This document shows, one piece after another, positions 1 through 10,801 of a DNA stretch of 64,000 nt; position 1 is the stretch's first letter, and the number at the start of each line of letters is the position of its first letter. The notes below the pieces were generated by a model, which was not told the origin of the DNA, searched no databases, and saw only the letters and a list, made by a program, of their open reading frames with translations. A program made the translations under genes and the position numbers. The stretch spans positions 11,656,001 through 11,720,000 of the forward strand of contig OZ316892.1 in assembly GCA_973895155.1 (NCBI GenBank). Direction: 5' to 3'. The stretch comes from Marsupella aquatica (Eukaryota; Marchantiophyta).

Positions 1-305
1 TAGTAGGTCCATCCTGATTGCGTGGTTCCTTTTTTAGGTCCATTGGAACATCATTTTTGTGGAGAATGTGATTATTTATTTAATCTTTTGTAATTTTAAT
101 TTGTTTTTTCAAGGGTGGACAAGAATAGAAAATGAAGCCCGGATAGAACTCTAGTTGTCAAAATACTCCCAAGGATTTTTGTAACTCAAATGGACCCCAT
201 TTCACTCACAATTGCTCAGGGAATATTCCTACTTGGTCCATTCTTATTGTGTGATTCTTTTTTTGGTCCATGGGAGCATCATTTTTGTCAGAGTGTGATT
301 TTTAC
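1..305. repeat. Two diverged direct copies of a ~70-bp unit
   Basis: Positions 1-70 and about 233-302 share the same order of motifs: a GGTCCAT start, a T-run, a second GGTCCAT, then a CATCATTTTTGT core and GTGATT. They are separated by about 160 bp of unrelated sequence. No coding potential is visible. It is likely transposon debris. Confidence 0.5.
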
Positions 306-324
306 TTTTTTTACTTTTTGTGAG

Positions 325-620
325 GGAAGAGAACGGCTTAGGTTAGTATGCTAGGGGATTAACTTGGAAGTGAGACTGAGGTTCCAGGTTCAATCCCCCA
401 TGAACACTCCCCCGTGGGTGGAGGATATATGTGTGTGAGTGGGAAGGGGTTTGCAAGTAGTGAATGGGAGTTGATATCTCCTCTAGCCCTGGTTGTCCAC
501 ATTGTGACCCTGATTTAATCTTCTCTCCTTCCTGGTGAGGGTCCTGTTGGGATCAGTGGAGACTCACCTTGAAATTATGGGCTCCTTACAATGAGTTTAT
601 GTCACTATTGGGGTGGGGAG
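325..620 (+). repeat. Possible tRNA-derived SINE fragment
   Basis: A stretch near 395-405 reads GGTTCAATCCC, which fits the RNA polymerase III B-box. The A-box expected about 35-50 bp upstream is only weakly matched around 335-365. The rest is anonymous sequence without an ORF. This is an inference from one good motif, so a chance match is possible. Confidence 0.22.
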
Positions 621-1249
621 AGTCTACTCAGTATTCTTTCTCATTTCCTTTCAAGACAAGAAGAGAGAATGTCACCTTCTGTGAAAGAGAACATCCTAAG
701 AATATTCTTTATCTAAACTTCTTAGATTAATTTCCCATGGGCTAGGTGGGAAACTGGTTAATAGAAGACCCAAAACCTGGTGAATTTTTGCTACACAAGT
801 GGCAAAAACGTTTTGAAGAGGTGGAATCTGGCGATTCCTGCCTCACAAAAATGCTGGTTTGTTGGGTACATAATTGTGTTGTGAGATTTACTAAATTGAT
901 ATTAGTATTAGTATAACTAACCTACAGCTTGTGCAAGGCACAGTATTGCCAAGCATATAAGTTGATCCAACCCAATTGGGATGGTTGGAAAGCGTGTTCT
1001 GGTTGGGGTAGAGTACATTGATGACCATGTGATAGTGAAACCTGGTTGGACGTTGACTGTTCGGTTGTTTCAAGTTAACTAGAGTTACTTTGCTTAACCA
1101 ACACTCAGTGGAAAGAGATGGCAAGTTGTAATTGAACGAAGAAGATTGGCAAAGTATGTATATCCTGCAAAGAATGTAGTAAATGTCAGTTATTTGTTTG
1201 TGCCTCACTGGCTTGAGGTTTGAACATTACTCTATGTAAATGTAAAGTA

Positions 1250-1650
1250 AGTGGACATTCACACCACAATAGAGTGTGTTGTCCACACGGCGTCCTGCAT
1301 TTTTTTTTGAAGTGGAGGCTCCATGATTGGACAGACACTTGACCCTACCACTTGGGTGGACACAGAACCTTTACATCCTAGAACCTTATAGTGTCATGGT
1401 ATGGAAGTGTAAGAGGCTATATACACAGTAACTGTGGTAATTAAGGGAACCCAACTTGTGTGTCATTCAGATCCCATCCTTATTTTTGGAGTGGAAGCTC
1501 GGATGGACACAAATATTTGACACTGCTACTCAATTGGAGACAAAAACTTTACAATGTCATAATTTCACAATTCTCTCAATACATAGTGTCATGATATAGA
1601 AGTGTAAGAGGTTGCATCCACACTAGTTGTGGTGACAGAGGGAGGGCCCA
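1250..1650 (+). repeat. Dispersed repeat, also present inverted at 31030-31480
   Basis: The segment carries GGACAC/TGTCC motifs and the phrase GGAAGTGTAAGAGG followed by a TATACACAGTAAC-like stretch. The reverse complement of this stretch recurs near 31039-31080, and related 'dist-tgtcacactgtaaag'-type phrases fill the region to about 31480. Within 1250-1650 the motif itself occurs twice (around 1395 and 1595). It has no ORF and is probably a non-autonomous transposon family. Confidence 0.45.
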
Positions 1651-1710
1651 AATCCTTCAGTTGAATGCATGAAGGAATCCTTTGAAAACTTTCTGTTACC
1701 AGTCAAATTG

Positions 1711-2450
1711 TTACCCCTAAAAAGGTGACAATGAATAAAACCCATTTCACAAACTGCAGAACTTGATGACACGGAGTAGCCAATGACATGAAAACTGCCT
1801 TTAGTTCCCTACAGTAGTGTAGCGTATATGCATACTATATATGATGGGTGCATTTCCAATACGTTACCCTTTGAGACTTTCGCCCACTCACTTAGCCCCA
1901 TCACAAAGAAGGTGGCAAGCCATGATATTTGACCCCAAAAAAGTAACAATTAAAAAATCCCCATTTCACCAAACTGCAGAACTTGATGACACGGAGTAGC
2001 GAATGACATGGGATTATGGGAATAGTGAATAGACATTCACAACTGCCTTTCGTTCTCTACAGTAGTGTAGCGTATACGCTTACTATACACCCTGGGTGCG
2101 TTGCTATACGTTACCCCCTTAAGCCTTACACCCCCTCACTTAGCCCATTACAAAGAAGGTGGCAAGCCATGATATCTCTCTACAGTAGTGTAGCGTATAT
2201 GCTTACTATACACACTGGGTGCATTCCTATACGTTAAGTGAGGGGGTGTAAGGCTCAGGGGGTAATTAGCCCATTACAAAGAAGGTGGCAAGCCATGATA
2301 TCAGACCCCAAAAAAGGAGACAATTGATAAATCCCCATTTCACAAAACTGCAGAACTAGATGACACGGAGTAGCGAATTCCCTACCGTAGCGTAGCGTAT
2401 ATACGTACTATACGCGGTGTGCCATTTACAATACGATACGTTACCCCTTC
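1711..2450 (+). repeat. Local tandem array, ~3-4 degenerate units
   Basis: The phrase GATGACACGGAGTAGC recurs at about 1764, 1985 and 2358. The phrase AGTGTAGCGTATA recurs near 1815, 2062 and 2185, with a variant at 2384. ACAAAGAAGGTGGCAAGCCA recurs at about 1902, 2150 and 2276. Units are 120-240 bp and incomplete. One segment is inverted relative to the others (2113-2141 against 2235-2263). The small ORFs inside look spurious. Confidence 0.75.
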
Positions 2451-3644
2451 GAGGAGTTCGAGCCCTCCACGCAGTCACAACACACTGCGAAGGTACCGTA
2501 CCTTACCGTGCCCCTTCGAGCCCTGGAGGCTGGAGGCTGGAGCCTTCGACGCAGTCCCGCAGTGCCAGTTCCTGTCCTGGTTACCATAGTCTGGAGTCGA
2601 CTGCGTCCTTGCGGGGGGACGACAGAGAGACAGGCAGAGAGGAGACAGCAGGGTTACGGTATTCCTCTCCTCCGACGTCCGAACGCATTTTTGCTGACGA
2701 AGAGGAGTAAGTAAGAGGAGGAGGAAGAGGAGGAAGAGGAGGAAGAAGAGCAGTGCTGCTCCTGTGTCGATGCGTGGGTTGCTTTGTTCGTCGTCTGTGG
2801 TCGGAGAGAGAGAGGTGTGTGGGTGTCGGGGTGGAGAATTGGGGATGTGCGCAACGAGAGCGCAGTTTAGGGTCGCCTGCGATTCGAGATAGGTTGGTGG
2901 GTGGGTGATGAGTGGCACCTCTGGGTCTCTGGCGATGCGACGGTGTTCGCTCCGGACGACGAGGGGCGAGGTTGTGATCGATGAAAGCTCCGAGGTCGAG
3001 GAATGAAGCGGAGCACGAGAACGAGAGGAACGAGAGCCAGACGAGGGATGTAAGAGAGAAGCGAGGGAGAAGAGGAGGAGGAGGAGGAGGAGGAGGAGAG
3101 AAAGGATTGCGGGTGGATGGAGAGGCGGTCAGTGAGGTCGATAACGAGGCAGTGGACTGACGAGGGAGCATTTCGTGCCTGAACGGGAAGGAGGAGATCA
3201 AAGGAGCCATTTCAGCTGTTGCGATGTTTCTCACCAACGATGCCGAGGGCAGCAGCGACTACCGGAATGGAGGAGACCTCTGAATGACTGAACCCAGAGA
3301 ATTGCACGAGATTCGAGGTTTTGATTCGGGACACGGAGGAACGGGGATTTCACGGCAGGGCTGCTAATCTGGCTAGAGGATTCAGATAGAGGAGACAGAG
3401 GAGGGTGTGGGGGTGGGGGAGTGGACTCATGGCGTGGTGTCTGTCTGTTGTCTTGCACGCCAAGAGTAAAAGAGCCGTCTGCTTTGTAAACTTGCTACTT
3501 GTGTAGACTTCCCTCCTAGAAGTTGGAATTATTAGTGAGATAGCTAAGGGGTAGGATCTACGGGTTTGTCCGTATTGAATTTTTGGGCCCTTCTGAAGTG
3601 GCGTGGGCGCGGATCGTTGAGAATTCAGGGAGTGAGTGAGATAG
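2451..3644 (+). promoter_or_regulatory. CpG-rich, GA-rich leader of the F-box exon
   Basis: Composition changes sharply at about 2450 to CpG-rich sequence with GGA microsatellites near 2709-2755 and 3066-3100. This resembles the leaders upstream of the PDK and cold-shock genes in this window. It probably contains the promoter and a long 5'UTR of the exon starting at 3645. Long antisense ORFs through it (2475-3458) are low-complexity Pro/Ser/Arg products of the GA tracts and are not called as genes. Confidence 0.4.
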
Positions 3645-3977
3645 ATGGAACTGGAGCTTAACTCGAAGCCGAGGTCTTTGATAAGATGCAGGCTCGAGAA
3701 GATTTGGGTATGGGACGAAATGGAAGTAGATGTGAGATCGGGCGAAGCTGGCAGGGAGCTTCAGCAGCGTGGGGTCTACAAGGAGACGGTGGATATGGAT
3801 GAGCAGATGTGGGGCAATCTACCTGGCCATCTGCTGGAAAGCCATATTCTGGTCCGGCTGCCGTTGGAGAGTTTGTTTCGATTTCGTTCCGTCTGTACGT
3901 CTTGGAATCTTCTCATCTTTTCAGATGAATTCCTAGAGCGCTACTATGAGTTGGTGTCAATACGTGAGTCCAGATAG
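3645..3977 (+). CDS. F-box protein, first exon only
   Basis: The 110-codon ORF contains an F-box at about residues 56-104. It reads LPGHLLESHILVRLPLESLF, then a Phe-Arg-Ser-Val-Cys-x-x-Trp-Asn stretch, matching the LP..LL..IL.RLP..SL.R.R.VC..WN pattern that binds SKP1 in SCF ubiquitin ligases. Plant F-box proteins of this kind usually run to 350-450 residues with a kelch or FBA domain after the F-box. Here the frame closes 14 bp after a strong splice donor (GTGAGT at 3964), so the exon probably ends at 3963 in phase 1. I found no kelch-like sequence in the next 3 kb. Either a distant exon is missed or this is a truncated gene. The start could instead be the in-frame ATG at 3720. Confidence 0.55.
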   Translation: MELELNSKPRSLIRCRLEKIWVWDEMEVDVRSGEAGRELQQRGVYKETVDMDEQMWGNLPGHLLESHILVRLPLESLFRFRSVCTSWNLLIFSDEFLERYYELVSIRESR

Positions 3978-5700
3978 CATATGCTGGGGAAGGATACGAT
4001 TTATTCTTTGTGTTTCGAGACGACATTGTGTAAGCACACTCCTCCTTGAACGGATTTCCGATGGACATTACGTATTGTGTCAGCAATAATATGTTCAGTA
4101 AGTTTCCACCGTGGACATCCGTTTTGCTCTGGACGCATAGGTGAAGTAGTTTCTTAGCAGCCGCGCTATGAAGTCTTTTGCTTTGAGATAATCCAGTCTG
4201 ACTATGTTCTGGATTTATTACTAAAGTAGGAGTACAAACTACAATAAGGAATTGTTGCATTTAGCCGATGGGCTGTGACTTTGTTTCGAGGTGAGCGGAG
4301 CACCCTCTTTTTCCTTGGGGTGTGCGCCCGAATGAAGAAGTGCATTATATTGTGCCCTGTCCTCTTTTCTCTTCATATTGCTTTCACTTGTGTTTAGAGT
4401 ATCTGTGCTCAACCTTCTTGAAACCATGTCATCTCTTGTGTGAACCGTTCAGAGTATGGCTAAGTTTTTCTACAATTAGACCAGTCTATTTTCCAGCTTT
4501 TTCACAGTTCTCTTGCAGAATTCCCTCGAACCTTTTTTTGCTGACCTTCAAGGTTTGAATGCACGCCAGAGTGTGTTTCGATGACTGAATCTCGTCTTTC
4601 GAACAAATAGCAGTAGTATTGAGCAGCCGGCCGATCTGTTTCTTGAACAAGCTCAGTGTTTCAATACCTGAATCTCGTCGTTTTTACAGCGAAACGTAGT
4701 TCTGAGCAGCCAGCCGGTCTGTTCTGTTATTCAATAAGACCACTGTTCTGGGCGCCAAATTAGTTTCACTGAATAAGTTTTGTATTATTTGTGAATTCAG
4801 GATTGTTACTGTATATTGGATTTATTGTACGAGGACACCTCGATGAGGCAGGAAGAAGGAATAAGGAGATGGGAGGATCTCCTGGGCTGAGGGAATCAGG
4901 CCGTCTTAAACAATGAAGTGTGTTTCCGAGTATTCTAGTATAGCGAGCGCAATATTCGTGTAGACACTTTCTGGCGGATCAAGGTTGTTCTCAAATTATA
5001 TGTTTGATACCTGAGAGCCTGAAGTTCCGGCAGGGACAATTTACCTCCGGCTTCCTTCCACGTCATGGATTGGTGCTTGGGCCCATGTAGAAGATTTTCA
5101 TGTAGAAAGACACCAAATGTTGTCTGAACTCTTATGCGTAGATTCTTACTATCTACGCTTTTGAACCGTCACTAGTGCAAATACCTTGCTCATACTGCTA
5201 GAAGCGTTAAAGTAGTTTTTGGAACAGTCTCAGGACAATATTAGGTTTGATCTAGCTGCTATCCTGAATTAGTTAGCTCACCTCTCGTTCATGTAAATCT
5301 TGTCATATCACATTGTAACGCCGTCTATAGGCTATAGGCCAGCGGAAAAGTATTTTCTTGTTTCAAACTGATTCTCTGAGAGTGTAGGTCAGGAGCTGTA
5401 GAACCCTGTGAGTGAATCTGAGGAAAGTCAGGACAGGTAGTCCACTGTGGGGCACCTCCGACTTTATTGTTTTTACCTAGGAGTACATGCCCAAATGATT
5501 TTTCTTGTAAGCGAAACTCTCTCGATGAGTTTGTTTCTCAGGAAACGAACTTCGTTACACTAGTTTCATTCTCTACATACGAAGAACTCTCTAAATGGAA
5601 TTTGGTTCCCACGTACCACATTTAATTAGGTGAGTACAAGTGTATCCAAGCTAGGAACAAAAGCCCGGGTCTACAGCTCCAGTATGCCGAACGTGTGTTC
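3978..5700. other. No gene seen
   Basis: AT/GC-balanced sequence with short, unrecognisable ORFs on both strands. It may be intron or 3' flank of the F-box gene. Confidence 0.5.
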
Positions 5701-5806
5701 ATTTCAGATCTTTTGGTAGAGCAGTTACGAGAAGGATTCAGCGAGGAGATGGCATTTCAGATCTTTTTGTAGAGCAGTTACGAGAAGGATTCAGCGAGGA
5801 GATGGC
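5701..5806 (+). repeat. 53-bp perfect-like tandem duplication
   Basis: Two adjacent 53-bp copies begin at 5701 and 5754 and differ at about one base. Each starts with ATTTCAG, which looks like a splice acceptor, and is followed by a frame that stays open. In the second copy the frame continues about 57 codons to a TAG near 5930. Joined to the donor at 3963 (phase 1) the frame would be preserved, so these could be duplicated terminal exons of the F-box gene. That link is inference only. Confidence 0.7.
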
Positions 5807-5992
5807 AGTATTTAGTGCCAAACAAGACAACATTCTGTTCTTTGCCATCCATTGGCTTCACTCAATGCTATTTAGTTCGCCTTTAGCACCTTTCGCGTTG
5901 AGATTAGAGTGTTGGAAAGCATATTAGTATAGCGTATCATACTTTCGATCATTGTCGCAAAGAGGCACGTCTTGGGATAACAGAGTTCATAC

Positions 5993-6138
5993 ATTTTCCT
6001 GTTTGCTCTCTGCTTTCACAACCACCCATCAGGGCAGCAAAGCTTGGTTAGATTTCCTTGGAAGGATTTTCCTGTGTGCTCTCTGCCTTCACAACCACCC
6101 ATCAGAGCAGCATAACTTAGTTAGATTTACTTGAAGGC
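5993..6138 (+). repeat. 73-bp tandem duplication
   Basis: Copies begin at 5993 and 6066 with ATTTTCCTGT and share CACAACCACCCATCAG. They differ at several bases. The small ORF across them (5952-6134) is a by-product of the repeat. Confidence 0.7.
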
Positions 6139-6269
6139 AAACACTTTCCTTGCAGAGTTGGCATGAAGTAGTTGACCCCCATGAGGAATCCCTTGCACCT
6201 AATTGTGCCTATCATGTTAACGACCACAAACACATATCATCTATTTTGTGAAGTAAAATAATCATAGGG

Positions 6270-6645
6270 ATTTGCTTGAAGGGACCCCAAAATGAAATGT
6301 GTATTTGATAGGACCCTTGAATGATCCAGACCCTGTTTTACATTGAATCAAGGTACCCAAATTTTCAGGGGTCCTACGAGAATGATCCAGACCCTGTTTT
6401 ACATTGAATCAAGGTACCCAAATTTTCAGGGGTCCTACGACTATGAAGTAACACAATTTCCATTTGGGGTCCCATCAAGCAAATAATTTTCAGGGTCCTA
6501 TGACTATGAAATAACACATGACTATGAAGTAACACATTTCCATTTGGGGTCCCATCAAGCAAATCCCTCAAAGACCCTGTTTTACATTGAATCAAGGTAC
6601 CCAAATTTTCCATTTGGGGTCCCATCAAGCAAATCCCTCAAAATA
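6270..6645 (+). repeat. Mosaic tandem repeat
   Basis: The unit GACCCTGTTTTACATTGAAT followed by CAAGGTACCCAAATTTTC occurs at about 6330, 6389 and 6572. TTTGGGGTCCCATCAAGCAAAT occurs at about 6463, 6543 and 6612. The blocks are shuffled rather than in a single period. No gene is supported here. Confidence 0.7.
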
Positions 6646-7515
6646 ATAGTCTCATTTGTGTGAGTGACAATTGCTCACAAATTTGAAGTAAATTCTGGGA
6701 TGTCACTATCATAGAAATAAAATGTATACATAGAAAATACAAAGTGCAAGACAGGTAAAATTTATCACATGTAACCTTTTCAGTTATATTTCAATTTTTA
6801 ACAAAAGGAAATAATTCAATTCAAAAATGTGATTTGATTACATATTAAATTGAGTAAACTGATATATCAGTGTTTAACAATGAAAAGGGTGATTCATCTC
6901 ATAATATTGTCATGTAATTACCAAATTTGACAATCATGTAACTGCCCAGAAGGTATCTTGAACACTGGAGATCTCAAACACAAATAGTGTTTTCTGCTGC
7001 TGGCATTTATGCACTGGCTGGAGACTCAGGTTGTCCCATTCCGAAGGAGAGATTCTGGTAGGCTGTAAGTTCAAGTGCTTTTAATACTCGCTCACCTTCC
7101 ATCTTTCAAAGTGCACATTGTTCTCTTTCTTTCGTTTTGGTCTAATTTGGTCACATTAGATAGTAGCCCGACTTCTGTTTTTGTGTTGAAGCTCCTTTTG
7201 GGTTTTTCGTTTCCGATGGTTTATACTGATATTATCAGGTATTGCAGCAGACCTTGTGTCCAAGAAAGCCAACAGCATAAATGTGAGTCATGGGAGCTGG
7301 ATCTCCTAGAAAGCAACTTTTTTTTTCGAGAAGTAGGACTATATGTTCCTTGTTTAATTTTTTTTCAAGACTATAATGTTCCCTCTATTCAAATATTAAC
7401 CTCCACTTTGAGTTTCGGTCCGAAATGTTTGCGCCACTCCTCTTTTGAGCGGAAAACTGATCAGATTCTTTCCATGAGAAGATGTATGATATTTAAGTAC
7501 CAAATCCTTTAGATG
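6646..7515. other. No gene seen
   Basis: AT-rich non-coding DNA. A 145-codon ORF at 7075-7512 has no recognisable motif and a composition typical of chance reading frames. Confidence 0.45.
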
Positions 7516-7688
7516 TTTGTAGTGCCAACCTTCATCCGTCGAGCAATCGAATCCTCTCAAGATCCAGTCAATTTGCTAGTTGGACTCCTGTACTTGCAAT
7601 TGTTTGTCGTGCCAGCCTTCATCCGTAAAGCAATCGAATCCTCTCAGATTCAGTCAATTTGCCAGTTGGGGTCCTGTACTTGCAATTG
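7516..7688 (+). repeat. 87-bp tandem duplication
   Basis: Copies at 7516-7602 and 7603-7688 share CAATCGAATCCTCTCA and CCTGTACTTGCAATTG. They differ by a few substitutions and a one-base indel. An open frame passes through both but resembles no known protein. Confidence 0.75.
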
Positions 7689-7920
7689 CAAATGGAGCAT
7701 TCCCGTGTGCCTAGATTTCGGAATCAAACTCGAGTTCTCCGTATTGCCAATTTTCAGATCACTGTGCTGCAGAAGTGTTTCTTGCTGGCAATGTGAAATG
7801 GATCGTCGTTGGGCGCCAAACCTCACAGTTCTACGTATTCCAAAGTAGAAGCAAGTACAAATCGACCAAGAGATGAGAATTGGATGAATGAATGACTCAG
7901 AGAACTGCTTTTGTTTGTTC

Positions 7921-9103
7921 TCATAAAACTCGTTGAATCTGGCCCCTACGCTCCCTCCAAATCAACCTAGACTTATGTGCAAGGCGTCTACTCATGCTAA
8001 CAATCCTTTCTGTCGCGGCCAGATCCTCCACTGGCCTAAATGCTGCTTGAACCTGTGCTATGCTGGTTCCTTTTTCCAAAGCGCATTTGGCAGGGACTAC
8101 ATGTCCCCACCAAAACTCTGACATTATCCGAAACATAAGACCCCAATACTCAGCATTATGCTCAATTCTAAAGGCGGAACTACCATTCAGCGTCCATACG
8201 TAAAAATACATATATTTCCTATCAAATGTTTTTAGAAGACCCTGAGCTTGGGCATGTAATAATGGGGAACGCAATCCCATGGAGTCCCAAGCTCCGGTTT
8301 CCCTTTGTTATGTGGGGATTCACCTCGAGAATCCCCAATTCCTTATCAGTATCTTGCACTCCCTCAACAATATTATACGTGATCAGGCCATCAGGAGATC
8401 CTCCCAACTATGACAGATAATCATCTCCAGCGTGGTTGATAGACTTTGAAAGCAGCGTGATCCACGCCATTGCCAGTGATCTCCTTATACTTCCCAATGG
8501 CATTTGCCTCTGCACTCGACCCCCAAATCGTTGCCGCATTGCCGGTAAACGGCTCTCTGATGCCAATCTTGTCCTTCCACAGCTCAACTCGGCGGGTTCC
8601 CCAGAAACCTAGAGAAGTCCCAAACGAACTCGCAGTGATGCGATTCTTCCTGAGAGCCAACCACTCCTGTGAGCCCTGCAGTAAGTCAGGCCGAATCACC
8701 TCCAAGTCACGAGGATCAATGGGGGTGCAGTACTTGTCACTTGCAAGGACAACGTTCCCTGCCTTCGTTTCTGCACAAATTCCACATAGCTTTGGACAGA
8801 ACCTCCACCTTGACTACTAGGGAATTCGGAGGGACTCATCTGCTCAGAACCCACTTCAGCCCAACTAATTTTTGCAGCACACCGAGAGACCTCAACCTGC
8901 TTGGAATAGAAATTCATGAATGCGTGCTGCCAAACTCTTAACCCTTTCCGGCTCCTGGACTGCGTTACGGTCAGAATTCCTCCACTTTGCATGCCTGAGA
9001 GTGACATCCTCCGCTCGAATACTCTTCTACCGATTGTTAAGATAGATGACATTGAGCATGAGCATGAGCAGAGCAGGCCTCGCTGTGCACTGCTCGAGAA
9101 CAT
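7921..9103 (-). pseudogene. YqaJ-type nuclease-fold gene, broken
   Basis: Read leftwards, the pieces line up with the plant YqaJ-like 'restriction endonuclease type II-like' family (phage-type alkaline exonuclease fold). Recognisable parts are GSQEWLALRKNRITASSFGT (about 8620-8675), a GNAATIWG motif with a following Glu (8520-8545), GGSPDGLI (8385-8405), GILEV (8325-8340), AQGLLKTFDRKYMYFYVWT (8170-8250) and FWWGHVVPA (8090-8120). These lie in different frames. I see frameshifts near 8745, 8424 and twice around 8250-8300, plus an in-frame TAG near 8412. The catalytic GxLEVK motif reads LEVN with a residue lost, so the metal-binding nuclease centre is damaged. Arabidopsis relatives are predicted organellar DNA-processing nucleases. 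This copy looks dead unless assembly errors explain the breaks. Confidence 0.75.
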
Positions 9104-9477
9104 CTATTCCATATCAGGCACCTCAATCTTTGAATTCCTCTACCAGGCACCGTCCGTTCTAGCTTACGTACGAGGAAAAGGACCCGGATCGGTTTGGGTA
9201 GCTTGATGATATATATGACAATGCTCTGCGCTAATCCAAATTAATGTTTAATTATTTGGGCACTCTAGTACACATCTCATCGAACGGAGAACCAAGCAAA
9301 AGAAAGACTTGGCAAGACCACAGCAACGGACACCAATGATAACAACCAGGCAAATCAGAGGGATGCAGAGAAGGTCTTACTCGAGAAGCAGAGTCACATT
9401 CAGAATTGAGCAAATACTCGTCAAATTCTGCTCTGACATAGCTCATAGCTATGCATGGTGCGATGCATGGTGCGTGG
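9104..9477. other. No gene seen
   Basis: Flank of the YqaJ-like pseudogene. It may include its lost 5' region, but no motif is recognisable. Confidence 0.4.
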
Positions 9478-10535
9478 TTGCTAAGATTACTCAAGTCTCA
9501 ACCCTAAGAAGGCAGTGCAGGGGAATTCCAAATTCATGGACCCAGATGCACCGGATAAAGCAACAGATTGGCGTCTGGCGATCGCCTTGCACAAAAGACA
9601 CGACAACTCCCCTTGCCTGGTGCAACTCATAAAAGCTTCTAGAGTTCATAAATGGTGAGCTTACTCAAGGCTTCAAGTTTGCCCACAGTAGCCCTCATGA
9701 ATGTTGTCTCTTACTTGACAGAACAATTGCAATCTCAACCAAAATCACTTGCAACATACTCCTAACAAAGGTTTGTACGCAGAATAGAATGGTGTGCGTG
9801 ACTAAATTGTTTAACAAATGAACTAGATCATTGCTAAGATTACTCAAGTCTCCACCTAAGAAGGCAATGTAGGGGAATTCCAAATTTGTGGACCCAGATG
9901 CCTACTAAAAACTGGGATAAAGCAGCAGATTGGCGTTTGGCGGTCGCCTTGCACAAACGACACAACTCCCCCTGCCTGGTGCAACTCATAAAAACTTCTA
10001 GAGTTCATAAATGGTGAGCTTACTCAAGGCTTCAAGTTTGCCCACAATAGCCCTCATGAATGCTCTCTTACTTGACAGAACAACTGCAATCTCAACCAAC
10101 ATCACTTGCAACGTACTCCTAATGAAGGTTTGTATGCAGAATAGAATGGTGCGCGTGACTAAATTATTTAACAAATAAACTAGATCATTGCTAAGATTAC
10201 TCAAGTCTCAACCCTAAGAAGGCAGTGCAGGGGAATTCCAAATTTGTGGACCCGGATGCCTACTGAAAACTGGAATAAACCAGCAAATTGGAGTCTGGCC
10301 ATCACCTTGCACAAAAGACACAACTCCCTCTGCCTGGTGCAACTCATAAAAGCTTCTAGAGCTCATAAATGGTGAGCTAACTCAAGGCTTCATGTTTGCC
10401 CACAGTAGCCCTCATGAATACTGCCTCTTACTTGACAGAACAACTGCAATCTCAACCAACATACTCCTAACGAAGGTTTGTATGCAGAATAGAATGGTGC
10501 GCGTAACTATATTGTTTAACAAATGAACTAGATCA
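9478..10535 (+). repeat. Three tandem copies of a ~350-bp unit
   Basis: Units begin with TTGCTAAGATTACTCAAGTC at 9478, 9831 and 10188, giving periods of 353 and 357 bp. The third ends near 10535, where TTGC recurs. Internal landmarks such as CTGGTGCAACTCATAAAA and GCAGAATAGAATGGTG keep their spacing. The units differ by a few percent and small indels. No coding frame is conserved among them; short minus-strand ORFs differ in length. Confidence 0.85.
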
Positions 10536-10801
10536 TTGCCTAGTGCAATTTGACCTTCAATGTTCGATGGGTGCCTGACCACTCTTGCCTATGAAGGCTG
10601 GTTGTCAGCTATTACAATTTCTACAACTCTCGCAAATTTGATTCATAAAAAGAATTTGAGGCTTCAAGGTGTCGAAAGTGGGCTCCGCAAATTTACAAAG
10701 AAACTTGTTATTGGCGTCACCTTGTGACCGCCAAAGGAATTGTGAGTTGCATATCCTCCAGAGTGATACCAGTTCTGCCAGTGTGGAAGAAAGTCTGTCC
10801 A

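Noticed and set aside
2475-3458. Minus-strand ORFs of 66-218 codons opposite the F-box leader
   Set aside because: Their products are Ser/Pro/Arg low-complexity strings from GA-rich microsatellites and they overlap one another in several frames.
7075-7848. ORFs of 145 and 111 codons
   Set aside because: No motif, hydrophobic/Ser-rich chance composition, and the second is built from a tandem duplication.
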